DNA of 64,000 bases from Streptomyces sp. CC0208. Its GTDB lineage: Bacteria > Actinomycetota > Actinomycetes > Streptomycetales > Streptomycetaceae. This document shows, in pieces, positions 11,514 to 20,000 of the stretch. The notes beneath the pieces were generated by a model, which made no database searches, had not been told where the DNA came from, and was given only the letters and a program-made list of their open reading frames with translations. Location: NCBI RefSeq assembly GCF_003443735.1, contig NZ_CP031969.1, forward strand, positions 6,572,001-6,636,000, read 5' to 3'. Both the position numbers and the translations under genes were made by a program. Every line of letters begins with the position of its first letter. Within the stretch, counting starts at the first letter, position 1.

Positions 11514-12083
11514 ATGAACATCATGCTCTTTCACTCGACCTACGGCCTCAGGCCCGCCGTCCGTCAGGCCGCCGACCGGCTGCGGGAGGCCGGGCACGAG
11601 GTGTGGACGCCGGACCTCTTCGAGGGGCGCACGTTCGAGACGGTCGAGGAGGGCATGGCCTTCAACGAGGAGATCGGCAAGGACGAACTGCTGAAGCGGG
11701 CCGTCCTGGCCGCCGCGCCCTACTCCGAGCGCGGTCTCGTCTACGCCGGCTTCTCCCTCGGGGCCTCGATCGCGCAGACCCTCGCCCTCGGCGACGAGAA
11801 GGCCCGCGGCCTGCTGCTCCTGCACGGCACGTCCGACATCGCGCCGAACGTGACCGCGGACGAGTTGCCGGTCCAGCTGCACGTGGCCGAGCCCGACCCC
11901 TTCGAGACCGACGACTGGCTGAGCGCCTGGTATCTCCAGATGGTCCGCACCGGCGCCGACGTCGAGATCTACCGGTACGCCGGGGCCGGTCACCTCTACA
12001 CCGACCCCGGCCTGCCGGACTACGACGAGGAGGCCGCCGAGGCCACCTGGCGGGTGGCCCTCGGCTTCCTCGACAGCCTCTAG
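11514..12083 (+). CDS. Dienelactone hydrolase family protein (serine nucleophile)
   Basis: A 189-residue alpha/beta hydrolase of the dienelactone-hydrolase type. The nucleophile elbow reads YAGFSLGASIA, so serine (about residue 81) replaces the cysteine of classic dienelactone hydrolases. A histidine in AGAGHLYTD (about 160) and an aspartate in AEPDPFE (about 128) complete a plausible triad. The ATG at 11514 is the first start giving the compact N terminus MNIMLFHSTYGL. No operon partner is seen: the gene is divergent from mscS and converges on phoD. The substrate is unknown. Confidence 0.85.
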   Translation: MNIMLFHSTYGLRPAVRQAADRLREAGHEVWTPDLFEGRTFETVEEGMAFNEEIGKDELLKRAVLAAAPYSERGLVYAGFSLGASIAQTLALGDEKARGLLLLHGTSDIAPNVTADELPVQLHVAEPDPFETDDWLSAWYLQMVRTGADVEIYRYAGAGHLYTDPGLPDYDEEAAEATWRVALGFLDSL

Positions 12084-12094
12084 AGCGGCTCTAG
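12080..12094. terminator. Palindrome containing both convergent stop codons
   Basis: CTAGAGC-G-GCTCTAG is a perfect 7-bp-arm palindrome between the hydrolase gene and phoD. The plus-strand TAG stop (12081-12083) lies inside the left arm, and the minus-strand TAG (12091-12093) lies inside the right arm. It could form a small bidirectional terminator, though the stem is short. Confidence 0.5.
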
Positions 12095-13746
12095 ACCGGC
12101 GTGTACGTCCGCTCGACCTTCTGCGTGCCGGTCCGCGTGCGGTACGAACGCGCCCAGGACGAGGTCGCGTTCGCCTTCGTCTTGTCGGACAGCACGTAGT
12201 AGTCCATCTGCGCCCGGTCGGCGGTGATGTCCAGGACGCCGTAGCCGTGGCGGTCGGTGTCGACCCAGTGGACGTGCCGGTTGGCGACCTGGATGACCGG
12301 CGCCGCGAGCGCGGTGACCGTGCCCTCGGGGACCTTCAGGATGTCGTCGAGGTTGTCCGAGCTCACCGAGGTGACGACGAACTCCGTGGCGGCCGAGGCC
12401 GACAGCGGATAGGTACCGGCGTCCACCGGCACGTCGTTGGCCCACGCCATGTGGATGTCCCCGGTCAGGAAGACGGTGTTGCGGATGGCGTTGGAGCGCA
12501 GGTGGGCGAGGAGTTCACGGCGGTCGTCCGTGTAGCCGTCCCACTGGTCGGTGTTGAGGGCGAGGCCCTCCTTCGGCAGGCCCAGCAGCTCGGCGAGCGG
12601 CCTGAGCAGGTCGGCGGAGAGCGAGCCGATCGCGAACGGCGAGATCATCACGGAGTTGCCGACCAACCGCCAGGTCGTGTCGGAGGACTTCAGCCCCGCC
12701 TTGAGCCAGTCCAGTTGGGCCCGGCCCGTGATCGTGCGGTCCGGGTCGTCGACCGAGCCGTTGCCCACGGCGGCCTGCTGGGAGCGGAAGGACCGCAGGT
12801 CGAGCAGTGAGAGGTCGGCGAGCTTGCCGAAACGCAGCCGGCGGTAGGTGGTGCCCGCGAGCGCCGGGCGGACCGGCATCCACTCGAAGTAGGCCTGCTT
12901 GGCGGCGGCCTGACGGGCCGACCAGGCGCCCTCCGCGCCCTCGGTGTGGTTCTCGGCGCCCCCCGACCAGGCGTCGTTGGCGAACTCGTGGTCGTCCCAG
13001 ATCGCGACCACCGGGGCGACCGTGTGCAGGGCCTGGAGGTCCGGGTCGGTCTTGTACTTGCCGTGCCGGATCCGGTAGTCGGCGAGGGTGAGTATCTCGT
13101 GGGTCGGCGCGTGCTGCCGTACGACGGTGTCGCGGGTGCCGTAGTCGCCGGTGCCGTACTCGTAGATGTAGTCGCCCAGGTGCAGCCAGGCGTCCAGGTC
13201 GCCGCGGGCCGCGAGGTGGCGGTACGACGAGAAGTAGCCGGCCTCCCAGTTGGCGCAGGAGACCACGCCGAAGCGGAGGTTCGTGACGGCCGCGTCCGCC
13301 GCCGGCGCGGTGCGGGTGCGCGCCGCCGGGGAGTCGGTGCCGCCCGCCGAGAACCGGAACCAGTAGTCGGTCGCGGGCGCGAGGCCGCGCACGTCCGCCT
13401 TGACCGTGTGGTCGGAGGCGGCGGTCGCGGTGACGGAACCCTTGGCGACGACGCTCGTGAAGGCCTTGTCCCTGGCGACTACCCAGCCGACCTCGGTGTC
13501 CGGGCCGAGCCCGGAACCGGGCACCGCCTCGGCGGTCGGGGTCACCCGGGTCCACAGCAGGATGCCGTCCGGGAGCGGGTCGCCGGAGGCAACGCCGTGC
13601 AGGAAGGCGGGGGCCTCGACCGCGCCGGCCGGCCATGCGGCGGCGAGGGGGGCGGCCAGGACAGCAGTGGCCGCCGCGGCCTTGACGACCGTACGGCGGC
13701 GTGGGGACAGGGAGTTGCTGTCGGCTGATCTCTGTCTACTAGTCAC
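12091..13746 (-). CDS. phoD: Secreted alkaline phosphatase PhoD
   Basis: A 551-residue PhoD-type phosphodiesterase/alkaline phosphatase, exported folded and releasing phosphate from organic esters outside the cell. The N terminus is a twin-arginine signal: RRRTVVK near residues 16-22, a hydrophobic Ala/Val run, and a likely cleavage after WPAGA. Metal-binding motifs of the metallophosphatase core are seen: VVSCANWEAGYF, HLGDYIYEYG, DDHEFANDAW and GDIHMAWAND. The GTG start at 13746 has no good ribosome-binding site, and a palindrome lies just upstream. The transcript may be leaderless or the true start slightly downstream; the signal peptide favours this start or one within a few codons. Phosphate-starvation (PhoP) control is expected from the family, but only weak box-like sequence is visible. 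Confidence 0.93.
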   Translation of the reverse strand: MTSRQRSADSNSLSPRRRTVVKAAAATAVLAAPLAAAWPAGAVEAPAFLHGVASGDPLPDGILLWTRVTPTAEAVPGSGLGPDTEVGWVVARDKAFTSVVAKGSVTATAASDHTVKADVRGLAPATDYWFRFSAGGTDSPAARTRTAPAADAAVTNLRFGVVSCANWEAGYFSSYRHLAARGDLDAWLHLGDYIYEYGTGDYGTRDTVVRQHAPTHEILTLADYRIRHGKYKTDPDLQALHTVAPVVAIWDDHEFANDAWSGGAENHTEGAEGAWSARQAAAKQAYFEWMPVRPALAGTTYRRLRFGKLADLSLLDLRSFRSQQAAVGNGSVDDPDRTITGRAQLDWLKAGLKSSDTTWRLVGNSVMISPFAIGSLSADLLRPLAELLGLPKEGLALNTDQWDGYTDDRRELLAHLRSNAIRNTVFLTGDIHMAWANDVPVDAGTYPLSASAATEFVVTSVSSDNLDDILKVPEGTVTALAAPVIQVANRHVHWVDTDRHGYGVLDITADRAQMDYYVLSDKTKANATSSWARSYRTRTGTQKVERTYTPV

Positions 13747-13748
13747 GG

Positions 13749-13768
13749 CCGATCAGGTTACTGATCGG
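13749..13768. promoter_or_regulatory. Perfect palindrome at the phoD start
   Basis: CCGATCAG-GTTA-CTGATCGG has perfect 8-bp arms and ends two bases before the phoD start codon. It overlaps the place where a ribosome-binding site or transcription start should be, so it is either an operator or a hairpin limiting initiation. Confidence 0.55.
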
Positions 13769-13776
13769 TATGAACG

Positions 13777-13810
13777 AGAGCGGGCGAACTCATGAAAGTT
13801 CGCCCGCTCT
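13777..13810 (-). terminator. Terminator hairpin after the DsbA-like gene
   Basis: A perfect 14-bp stem (AGAGCGGGCGAACT at 13777-13790 with its complement at 13797-13810) and a six-base loop lie 20 bases past the stop of the gene at 13831. It ends transcription coming from the right, before phoD. The phoD promoter must overlap it or lie just inside. Confidence 0.8.
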
Positions 13811-13830
13811 TTGCCTGAAGAGTGCGGGGA

Positions 13831-14646
13831 TCAGCCCTTCAGGGCCGCTGCGAGCGCCGTGTTGAAGTCGGCGACCGTCATCGGCGCGTTCTTGCCGTCG
13901 GGGCCGGTCAGCTTCTTGCCGTCCATCATCAGGGTCGGAGTGCCGGTGATCCCGTCCTTGTTGAACTTCTCGGACATGTCCAGGGCCCACTTGTCGTAGG
14001 TGCCGTTCTTCACGGCGTTCTGGAAGGTCTTGTTGTCCTTGAGCTCCGGGACGGTCTGCGCGATCTTGATGAGGTAGGCGTCGTCCTTGAACTTGTCGGG
14101 GCCGCTCTCCTCGGGGTGCCACTTCGTGGAGTACATCGCGGTCTTGTACTTCAGGAACGCGTCGGAGCTGACGTTCAGCGCCGCGCCGAGGGCGCTGAGG
14201 CCGTTCTTGGAGCCCTCGCCGCCGAGGTTGCCGTCGAGGAAGGTGGCGCCGACGAACTGGATCTTGAACTTGCCGTCCGCGACGTCCTTGTCGACGGTCG
14301 AGCCGACGGTCTGCTCGAACTGGGCGCAGACGGGGCAGCGCGGGTCCTCGTACATGAGCAGGGTCTTCTTGGCGGTGCTCTTGCCGATGACGACCGTCGT
14401 GCCGTTGGTGCCCGTGCTGTTGGCCGGCTTGACCAGCTTGTCGTCCTTGGCCGCTTCCCAGTAGCCGGGCTTGTTGCTCTGCACGACCGCGTAGCCGATG
14501 CCGCCGGCTATCGCCAGGACGCCGACCACGGCGCAGGCGACGATGACCTGCCGCTTGATCTTGTCGCGCTTGGCCTGGCGCTCGCGCTCCTGCCGCAGCC
14601 GCTCGCGGGCGGCGGTCTTCGCGGCCTGGCTGTTCCGCTTGCTCAT
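13831..14646 (-). CDS. Membrane-anchored DsbA-like thioredoxin
   Basis: A 271-residue extracytoplasmic thiol-disulfide oxidoreductase. A Lys/Arg-rich cytoplasmic N terminus is followed by one transmembrane helix (about residues 33-54), then a thioredoxin fold with the active-site pair CPVC (104-107) and a cis-proline loop seen as GITGTPTLM near residue 240. Two starts are possible: the ATG at 14646 has GGAGAAC eight bases upstream, while the earlier in-frame ATG at 14661 has none, so 14646 is chosen. It closely resembles the protein at 44703. It may oxidise or reduce cysteines of exported proteins. Confidence 0.9.
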   Translation of the reverse strand: MSKRNSQAAKTAARERLRQERERQAKRDKIKRQVIVACAVVGVLAIAGGIGYAVVQSNKPGYWEAAKDDKLVKPANSTGTNGTTVVIGKSTAKKTLLMYEDPRCPVCAQFEQTVGSTVDKDVADGKFKIQFVGATFLDGNLGGEGSKNGLSALGAALNVSSDAFLKYKTAMYSTKWHPEESGPDKFKDDAYLIKIAQTVPELKDNKTFQNAVKNGTYDKWALDMSEKFNKDGITGTPTLMMDGKKLTGPDGKNAPMTVADFNTALAAALKG

Positions 14647-14740
14647 GGTGGTGTTCTCCATCGAGGGGACGCGCACACGTCGTGTGCGGGGATACGTGGG
14701 TCGGGACTGGTGGTGCGCGGACGCTGTGCGAGCGGGAGGC

Positions 14741-15433
14741 TCAGGCGACAGCGGGCGAGCACGGCGGTCCACGCCGTCCCAGGGAGTGCACGAGGATCGC
14801 GTCGAGCACGACGGCCGTACGGCGGCCGGGGCGCACCGGGCGGGCCGGTTCCGGCGCCGACCGCACGGTCAGCGCGGCGGCCGCGAGAAGCAGCGGCCGG
14901 AAGGTCGTGGCGGCCACGGCCCGCAGCAGCTGGGCCAGGGCCCGCTCGCCGCGGCGCAGCCAGGCGGCCGCGAGGAGGCCGACGCAGATGTGGGCGCCCA
15001 GCAGCAGCCAGGCGGTCTGCGGGTCGGCGTGGGCGAGCAGGCCGCCGAGCCGGCCGGGGTCGGTGCCGGTCATCCGGGCCAGCGGCGAGCCGACACTGGT
15101 GCCGTCCCCGCAGAACACGTCCCAGCCGACCGAGCGCAGCGGACCCGCCACCGGGCCGCCCGCGGCGCCGTAACAGACGTGCTGGCCGGTGGTGAAGACG
15201 GTGTCGGCGGCGAGCTCCAGCGGGATCAGTACGGCGGCGATCCGCCCGAAGCCGCGCTCCCGGCCGGCCAGCGCGAAGGTGAGCGCGAACACGGCGACGG
15301 CGACCGCCGCCACCGTGTTGAGCGGCAGGGGAGCCCGGGACAGCAGTACGTGCGACGCGGTGCTGAGCGTCACGACGAGTGCCGTGAACAGCGCCGCGCG
15401 GAGCGCTCGTAGCTGGGTCCCGGATATGTCCAT
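14741..15433 (-). CDS. Hypothetical membrane protein
   Basis: A 230-residue protein of unrecognised function. Hydrophobic segments lie at about residues 12-30, 37-58, 65-80, 140-160 and 170-190, suggesting four or five membrane helices. Two cysteines in a probable outside loop (HVCYGAAGG and DVFCGDGTS) could form a disulfide, which is interesting beside a DsbA-like gene. The C terminus is Arg/Pro-rich and probably cytoplasmic. The ATG at 15433 starts MDISGTQLRALRA. It reads in the same direction as the DsbA-like gene 94 bases downstream and may share its transcript. No family was identified. Confidence 0.65.
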   Translation of the reverse strand: MDISGTQLRALRAALFTALVVTLSTASHVLLSRAPLPLNTVAAVAVAVFALTFALAGRERGFGRIAAVLIPLELAADTVFTTGQHVCYGAAGGPVAGPLRSVGWDVFCGDGTSVGSPLARMTGTDPGRLGGLLAHADPQTAWLLLGAHICVGLLAAAWLRRGERALAQLLRAVAATTFRPLLLAAAALTVRSAPEPARPVRPGRRTAVVLDAILVHSLGRRGPPCSPAVA

Positions 15434-15463
15434 AGCGTGGAGAGTGTGTCACGCGGGCCTGTA

Positions 15464-15484
15464 AGGGACCCCTAAAGAGTCCCT
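15464..15484. terminator. Small hairpin between DUF2252 and membrane-protein genes
   Basis: AGGGAC (15464-15469) pairs with GTCCCT (15479-15484) around a nine-base loop. It is a weak candidate terminator downstream of the minus-strand DUF2252 gene. Confidence 0.35.
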
Positions 15485-15524
15485 GTGAGCGGCCCTATCG
15501 TTATCGACAGCGGTGAGGGGCCGG

Positions 15525-16850
15525 TCACAGGCCGGGGATGCGGCCGTTGCGGAACAGGTCGACGAAGGTCTGGTGGTCGGCACGCGCGCGTGCGCCGTAG
15601 CTGTGCGCGAAGTCGACCAGGAGGCCCGCGAAACCGTCCTCGTCGGCCGCGATCGCCGCGTCGATGGCCCGCTCGGTCGAGAAGGGCACCAGGGACTCGC
15701 CCGAGGTGTCGTCCGCTGCCGCGTGCATGGTGGCCGTGGCCCGGCCGAGGTCGGCGACGACCGCCGCGATCTCCTCCGGGTCGTCGATGTCGCCCCAGTC
15801 CAGGTCCACGGCGTACGGCGAGATCTCGGCGACCAGCTGGCCCGCGCCGCCCAGCTCGGTCCAGCCCAGCCACGGGTCGGCGTGCTGCTGGAGGGCGCGC
15901 TGGGAGATCACCGTGCGGTGGCCCTCGTGCTGGAAGTAGTCGCGGATCGCCGGGTCGGTGATGTGCCGGGAGACGGCCGGGGTCTGGGCCTGCTTGATGT
16001 AGATCACGACGTCGTTCTCCAGGGCGTCGGTGTGCCCTTCGAGCAGGATGTTGTACGACGGCAGCCCGGCCGATCCGATGCCGATGCCGCGGCGGCCGAC
16101 GACGTCCTTGACGCGGTAGGAGTCCGGGCGGGCCAGGGAGGCCTCCGGGAGGGTCTCCAGATAGCCGTCGAACGCCGCGAGCACCTTGTAGCGGGTGGCC
16201 GCGTCCAGCTCGATGGAGCCGCCGCCCGGCGCGAAGCGGCGCTCGAAGTCGCGGATCTCCGTCATCGACTCCAGGAGGCCGAAGCGGGTCAGCGAGCGGG
16301 CGTCGCGCAGCGCGTCCAGGAGCGGGCCCTGGGCGGTGTCCAGGGTGAAGGGCGGCACCTCGTCGCTCTTGGCGCCGGTGGCCAGGGCGTGGATCCGCTC
16401 GCGGTACGCGCCCGCGTACACCTCCACCAGCTCGGTGATCTGCTCGTCGCCGAGCGCCTTGGCGTACCCGATCAGCGCGACGGAGGCGGCGAAGCGCTTG
16501 AGGTCCCAGGTGAAGGGGCCGACGTAGGCCTCGTCGAAGTCGTTGACGTTGAAGATCAGCCGGCCGTTGGCGTCCAGGTACGTGCCGAAGTTCTCCGCGT
16601 GCAGGTCACCGTGGATCCACACGCGCGAGGTGCGCTCGTCCAGGTACGGCCCGCCCCTCTTCTCGGCGTCGAGGTCGTGGTAGAAGAGGCACGCCGTCCC
16701 GCGGTAGAACGCGAACGCCGAGGCCGCCATCTTCCGGAACTTCACGCGGAACGCTGCCGGATCGGCGGCCAGGAGCTCGCCGAAGGCGGTGTCGAAGACA
16801 GCGAGGATCTCCTCGCCGCGGTGCTCGTCGTTGAGCTGCGGTACCGACAT
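15525..16850 (-). CDS. DUF2252 family protein (kinase-like fold)
   Basis: A 441-residue cytoplasmic protein of the uncharacterised DUF2252 family, common in actinobacteria. Motifs recall aminoglycoside-phosphotransferase-type kinases: IHGDLHAENFG (residues 79-89) resembles the catalytic loop HGDxxxxN, and FNVNDFDEA (100-108) resembles the metal-binding IDxD motif. A small-molecule kinase activity is therefore plausible but unproven. The ATG at 16850 has GGAGG nine bases upstream. It is divergent from dnaE, with about 200 bases between the start codons that hold both promoters. Confidence 0.85.
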   Translation of the reverse strand: MSVPQLNDEHRGEEILAVFDTAFGELLAADPAAFRVKFRKMAASAFAFYRGTACLFYHDLDAEKRGGPYLDERTSRVWIHGDLHAENFGTYLDANGRLIFNVNDFDEAYVGPFTWDLKRFAASVALIGYAKALGDEQITELVEVYAGAYRERIHALATGAKSDEVPPFTLDTAQGPLLDALRDARSLTRFGLLESMTEIRDFERRFAPGGGSIELDAATRYKVLAAFDGYLETLPEASLARPDSYRVKDVVGRRGIGIGSAGLPSYNILLEGHTDALENDVVIYIKQAQTPAVSRHITDPAIRDYFQHEGHRTVISQRALQQHADPWLGWTELGGAGQLVAEISPYAVDLDWGDIDDPEEIAAVVADLGRATATMHAAADDTSGESLVPFSTERAIDAAIAADEDGFAGLLVDFAHSYGARARADHQTFVDLFRNGRIPGL

Positions 16851-16967
16851 CGCGGGGTGCCTCCAGGTACATGTGTACGACAGCGTTTCTGTCGTCTCTC
16901 CAACGGGCGGGTCCCGGCGAAAGTGCCCGCGACCCTCGTTGTGAAGGTACGCGGGGCGGCCCCTTGA

Positions 16968-16990
16968 GTGTCAGTGCCGAGGCATAGACT
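16968..16990 (+). promoter_or_regulatory. PafBC-type DNA-damage promoter upstream of dnaE
   Basis: The sequence GTGTCAGTG (16968-16976), eight bases, then TAGACT (16985-16990) fits the actinobacterial RecA-NDp/PafBC promoter TTGTCRGTG-N8-TAnnnT at every defined position but the first. The dnaE start lies 63 bases past the -10-like box. If functional, it would make the replicative polymerase subunit inducible by DNA damage through PafBC, independently of LexA. Confidence 0.6.
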
Positions 16991-17052
16991 TCGACGCTGT
17001 CCCCCCACTGTCCGCCCGCCTGTCGTCGAGTGTTTTCCATGGAGGCCACGCC

Positions 17053-20000
17053 GTGTCAAAGCCGCCGTTCACGCACCTGCACGTCCACACCCAGTACTCC
17101 CTGCTGGACGGTGCCGCGCGGCTCAAGGACATGTTCAACGCGTGCAACGAGATGGGCATGACCCATATCGCCATGTCCGACCACGGCAACCTCCATGGGG
17201 CGTACGACTTCTTCCACACCGCGAAGAAGGCCGGGGTCACCCCGATCATCGGGATCGAGGCGTACGTCGCCCCCGAGTCCCGGCGCAACAAGCGCAAGAT
17301 CCAGTGGGGCCAGCCGCACCAGAAGCGGGACGACGTCTCCGGTTCCGGTGGTTACACCCACAAGACGATGTGGGCCGTGAACTCGACCGGCCTGCACAAC
17401 CTCTTCAAGCTCTCCTCGGACGCCTACGCCGAGGGCTGGCTGCAGAAGTGGCCCCGCATGGACAAGGAGACGATCTCCCAGTGGTCCGAGGGGATCGTCG
17501 CCTCCACCGGCTGCCCCTCGGGTGAGCTCCAGACCCGGCTGCGCCTCGGCCAGTACGACGAGGCACTGAAGGCGGCCGCCGACTACCAGGACATCTTCGG
17601 CAAGGACCGCTACTTCCTGGAGCTGATGGACCACGGCATCGAGATCGAGCACCGGGTCCGCGACGGCCTTCTGGAGATCGGCAAGAAGCTCGGCATCCCC
17701 CCGCTGGTCACCAACGACTCGCACTACACGTACGCGCACGAGGCGACCGCCCACGACGCCCTGCTGTGCATCCAGACCGGCAAGAACCTCTCCGACCCCG
17801 ACCGCTTCAGGTTCGACGGCACCGGCTACTACCTGAAGTCCACGGACGAGATGTACGCCGTCGACTCCTCGGACGCCTGGCAGGAGGGCTGCGCCAACAC
17901 CCTCCTGGTCGCCGAGATGGTCGACACCACCGGCATGTTCGAGGCGAAGAACCTCATGCCGAAGTTCGACATCCCCGAGGGCTACACCGAGGTCACCTGG
18001 TTCAAGGAGGAGGTCCGCCGCGGCATGGAGCGCCGCTTCCCCGGCGGCGTCCCCGAGGACCGCCAGAAGCAGGCCGACTACGAGATGGACGTCATCATCC
18101 AGATGGGGTTCCCCGGCTACTTCCTCGTGGTCGCCGACTTCATCATGTGGGCCAAGAACAACGGCATCGCGGTGGGCCCCGGCCGAGGCTCCGCGGCCGG
18201 TTCGATCGTCGCCTACGCCATGGGCATCACCGACCTCGACCCGATCCCGCACGGCCTGATCTTCGAACGGTTCCTCAATCCCGAGCGCGTCTCCATGCCC
18301 GATGTCGACATCGACTTCGACGAGCGTCGGCGCGTCGAGGTGATCCGGTACGTGACGGAGAAGTACGGCGCCGACAAGGTCGCCATGATCGGCACCTACG
18401 GCAAGATCAAGGCCAAGAACGCGATCAAGGACTCCGCGCGCGTGCTGGGCTACCCGTACGCGATGGGCGACCGGCTCACCAAGGCGATGCCCGCCGACGT
18501 CCTCGGCAAGGGCATCGACCTGAACGGCATCACCGACCCCTCCCACCCGCGCTACAGCGAGGCCGGCGAGATCAGGTCGATGTACGAGAACGAACCGGAC
18601 GTGAAGAAGGTCATCGACACCGCCAAGGGCGTCGAGGGCCTGGTCCGGCAGATGGGTGTGCACGCGGCCGGCGTGATCATGTCCAGCGAGCCCATCGTCG
18701 ACCACGCCCCGATCTGGGTGCGGCACACCGACGGCGTGACGATCACGCAGTGGGACTACCCGCAGTGCGAGTCGCTCGGCCTGCTGAAGATGGACTTCCT
18801 GGGCCTGCGCAACCTCACGATCATGGACGACGCCATCAAGATGGTGAAGGCCAACAAGGGCATCGACCTGGAGATGCTCGCCCTGCCGCTGGACGACCCC
18901 AAGACCTTCGAACTGCTCTGCCGCGGTGACACCCTCGGTGTCTTCCAGTTCGACGGCGGCCCGATGCGCTCGCTGCTCCGCCAGATGCAGCCCGACAACT
19001 TCGAGGACATCTCCGCCGTCTCGGCCCTCTACCGGCCGGGCCCGATGGGCATGAACTCGCACATCAACTATGCGGAGCGCAAGAACGGCCGCCAGGAGAT
19101 CACGCCGATCCACAAGGAGCTGGAGGAGCCGCTCGAAGAGGTCCTCGCGGTCACCTACGGCCTGATCGTCTACCAGGAGCAGGTGCAGAAGGCCGCCCAG
19201 ATCATCGCCGGGTACTCGCTCGGCGAGGCCGACATCCTGCGCCGCGTGATGGGCAAGAAGAAGCCCGACGAGCTGGCGAAGAACTTCACCATCTTCCAGG
19301 CCGGCGCCCAGAAGAACGGCTACAGCGACGAGGCCATCCAGGCCCTGTGGGACGTGCTGGTCCCCTTCGCCGGCTACGCCTTCAACAAGGCCCACTCCGC
19401 CGCGTACGGCCTGGTCTCCTACTGGACCGCGTACCTCAAGGCCAACTACCCGGCCGAGTACATGGCCGCGCTGCTCACCTCGGTCAAGGACGACAAGGAC
19501 AAGTCGGCCGTCTACCTCAACGAGTGCCGACGCATGAAGATCAAGGTGCTCCCGCCGAACGTCAACGAGTCGGAGCACAACTTCGCGGCCCAGGGCGACG
19601 ACGTGATCCTCTTCGGCCTCGAAGCGGTGCGCAACGTCGGTACCAACGTGGTCGAGTCGATCATCCGCAGCCGCAAGGCCAAGGGGAAGTACGCCTCCTT
19701 CCCCGACTACCTCGACAAGGTCGAGGCGGTCGCCTGCAACAAGCGCACCACGGAGTCGCTGATCAAGGCGGGCGCGTTCGACACCATGGGGCACACCCGC
19801 AAGGGCCTCACCGCGCACTTCGACTCGATGATCGACAACGTGGTCGCGGTCAAGCGCAAGGAGGCCGAGGGCCAGTTCGACCTCTTCGGCGGGATGGGTG
19901 AGGCGGACAGCAGCGAGCCCGGCTTCGGACTCGACGTGGAATTCACCACCGACGAGTGGGACAAGACCTATCTGCTCGCCCAGGAGCGGGAGATGCTCGG

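Noticed and set aside
13749..13800. PHO box upstream of phoD
   Set aside because: TTTCAT and GTTCAT elements occur 22 bases apart, which could be two units of an 11-base repeat, but the middle unit does not fit the consensus. It also overlaps the terminator, so the evidence is too weak.
15513..16967. 484-codon open frame opposite the DUF2252 gene
   Set aside because: DUF2252 on the minus strand has complete family motifs. The plus-strand frame does not resemble any family.
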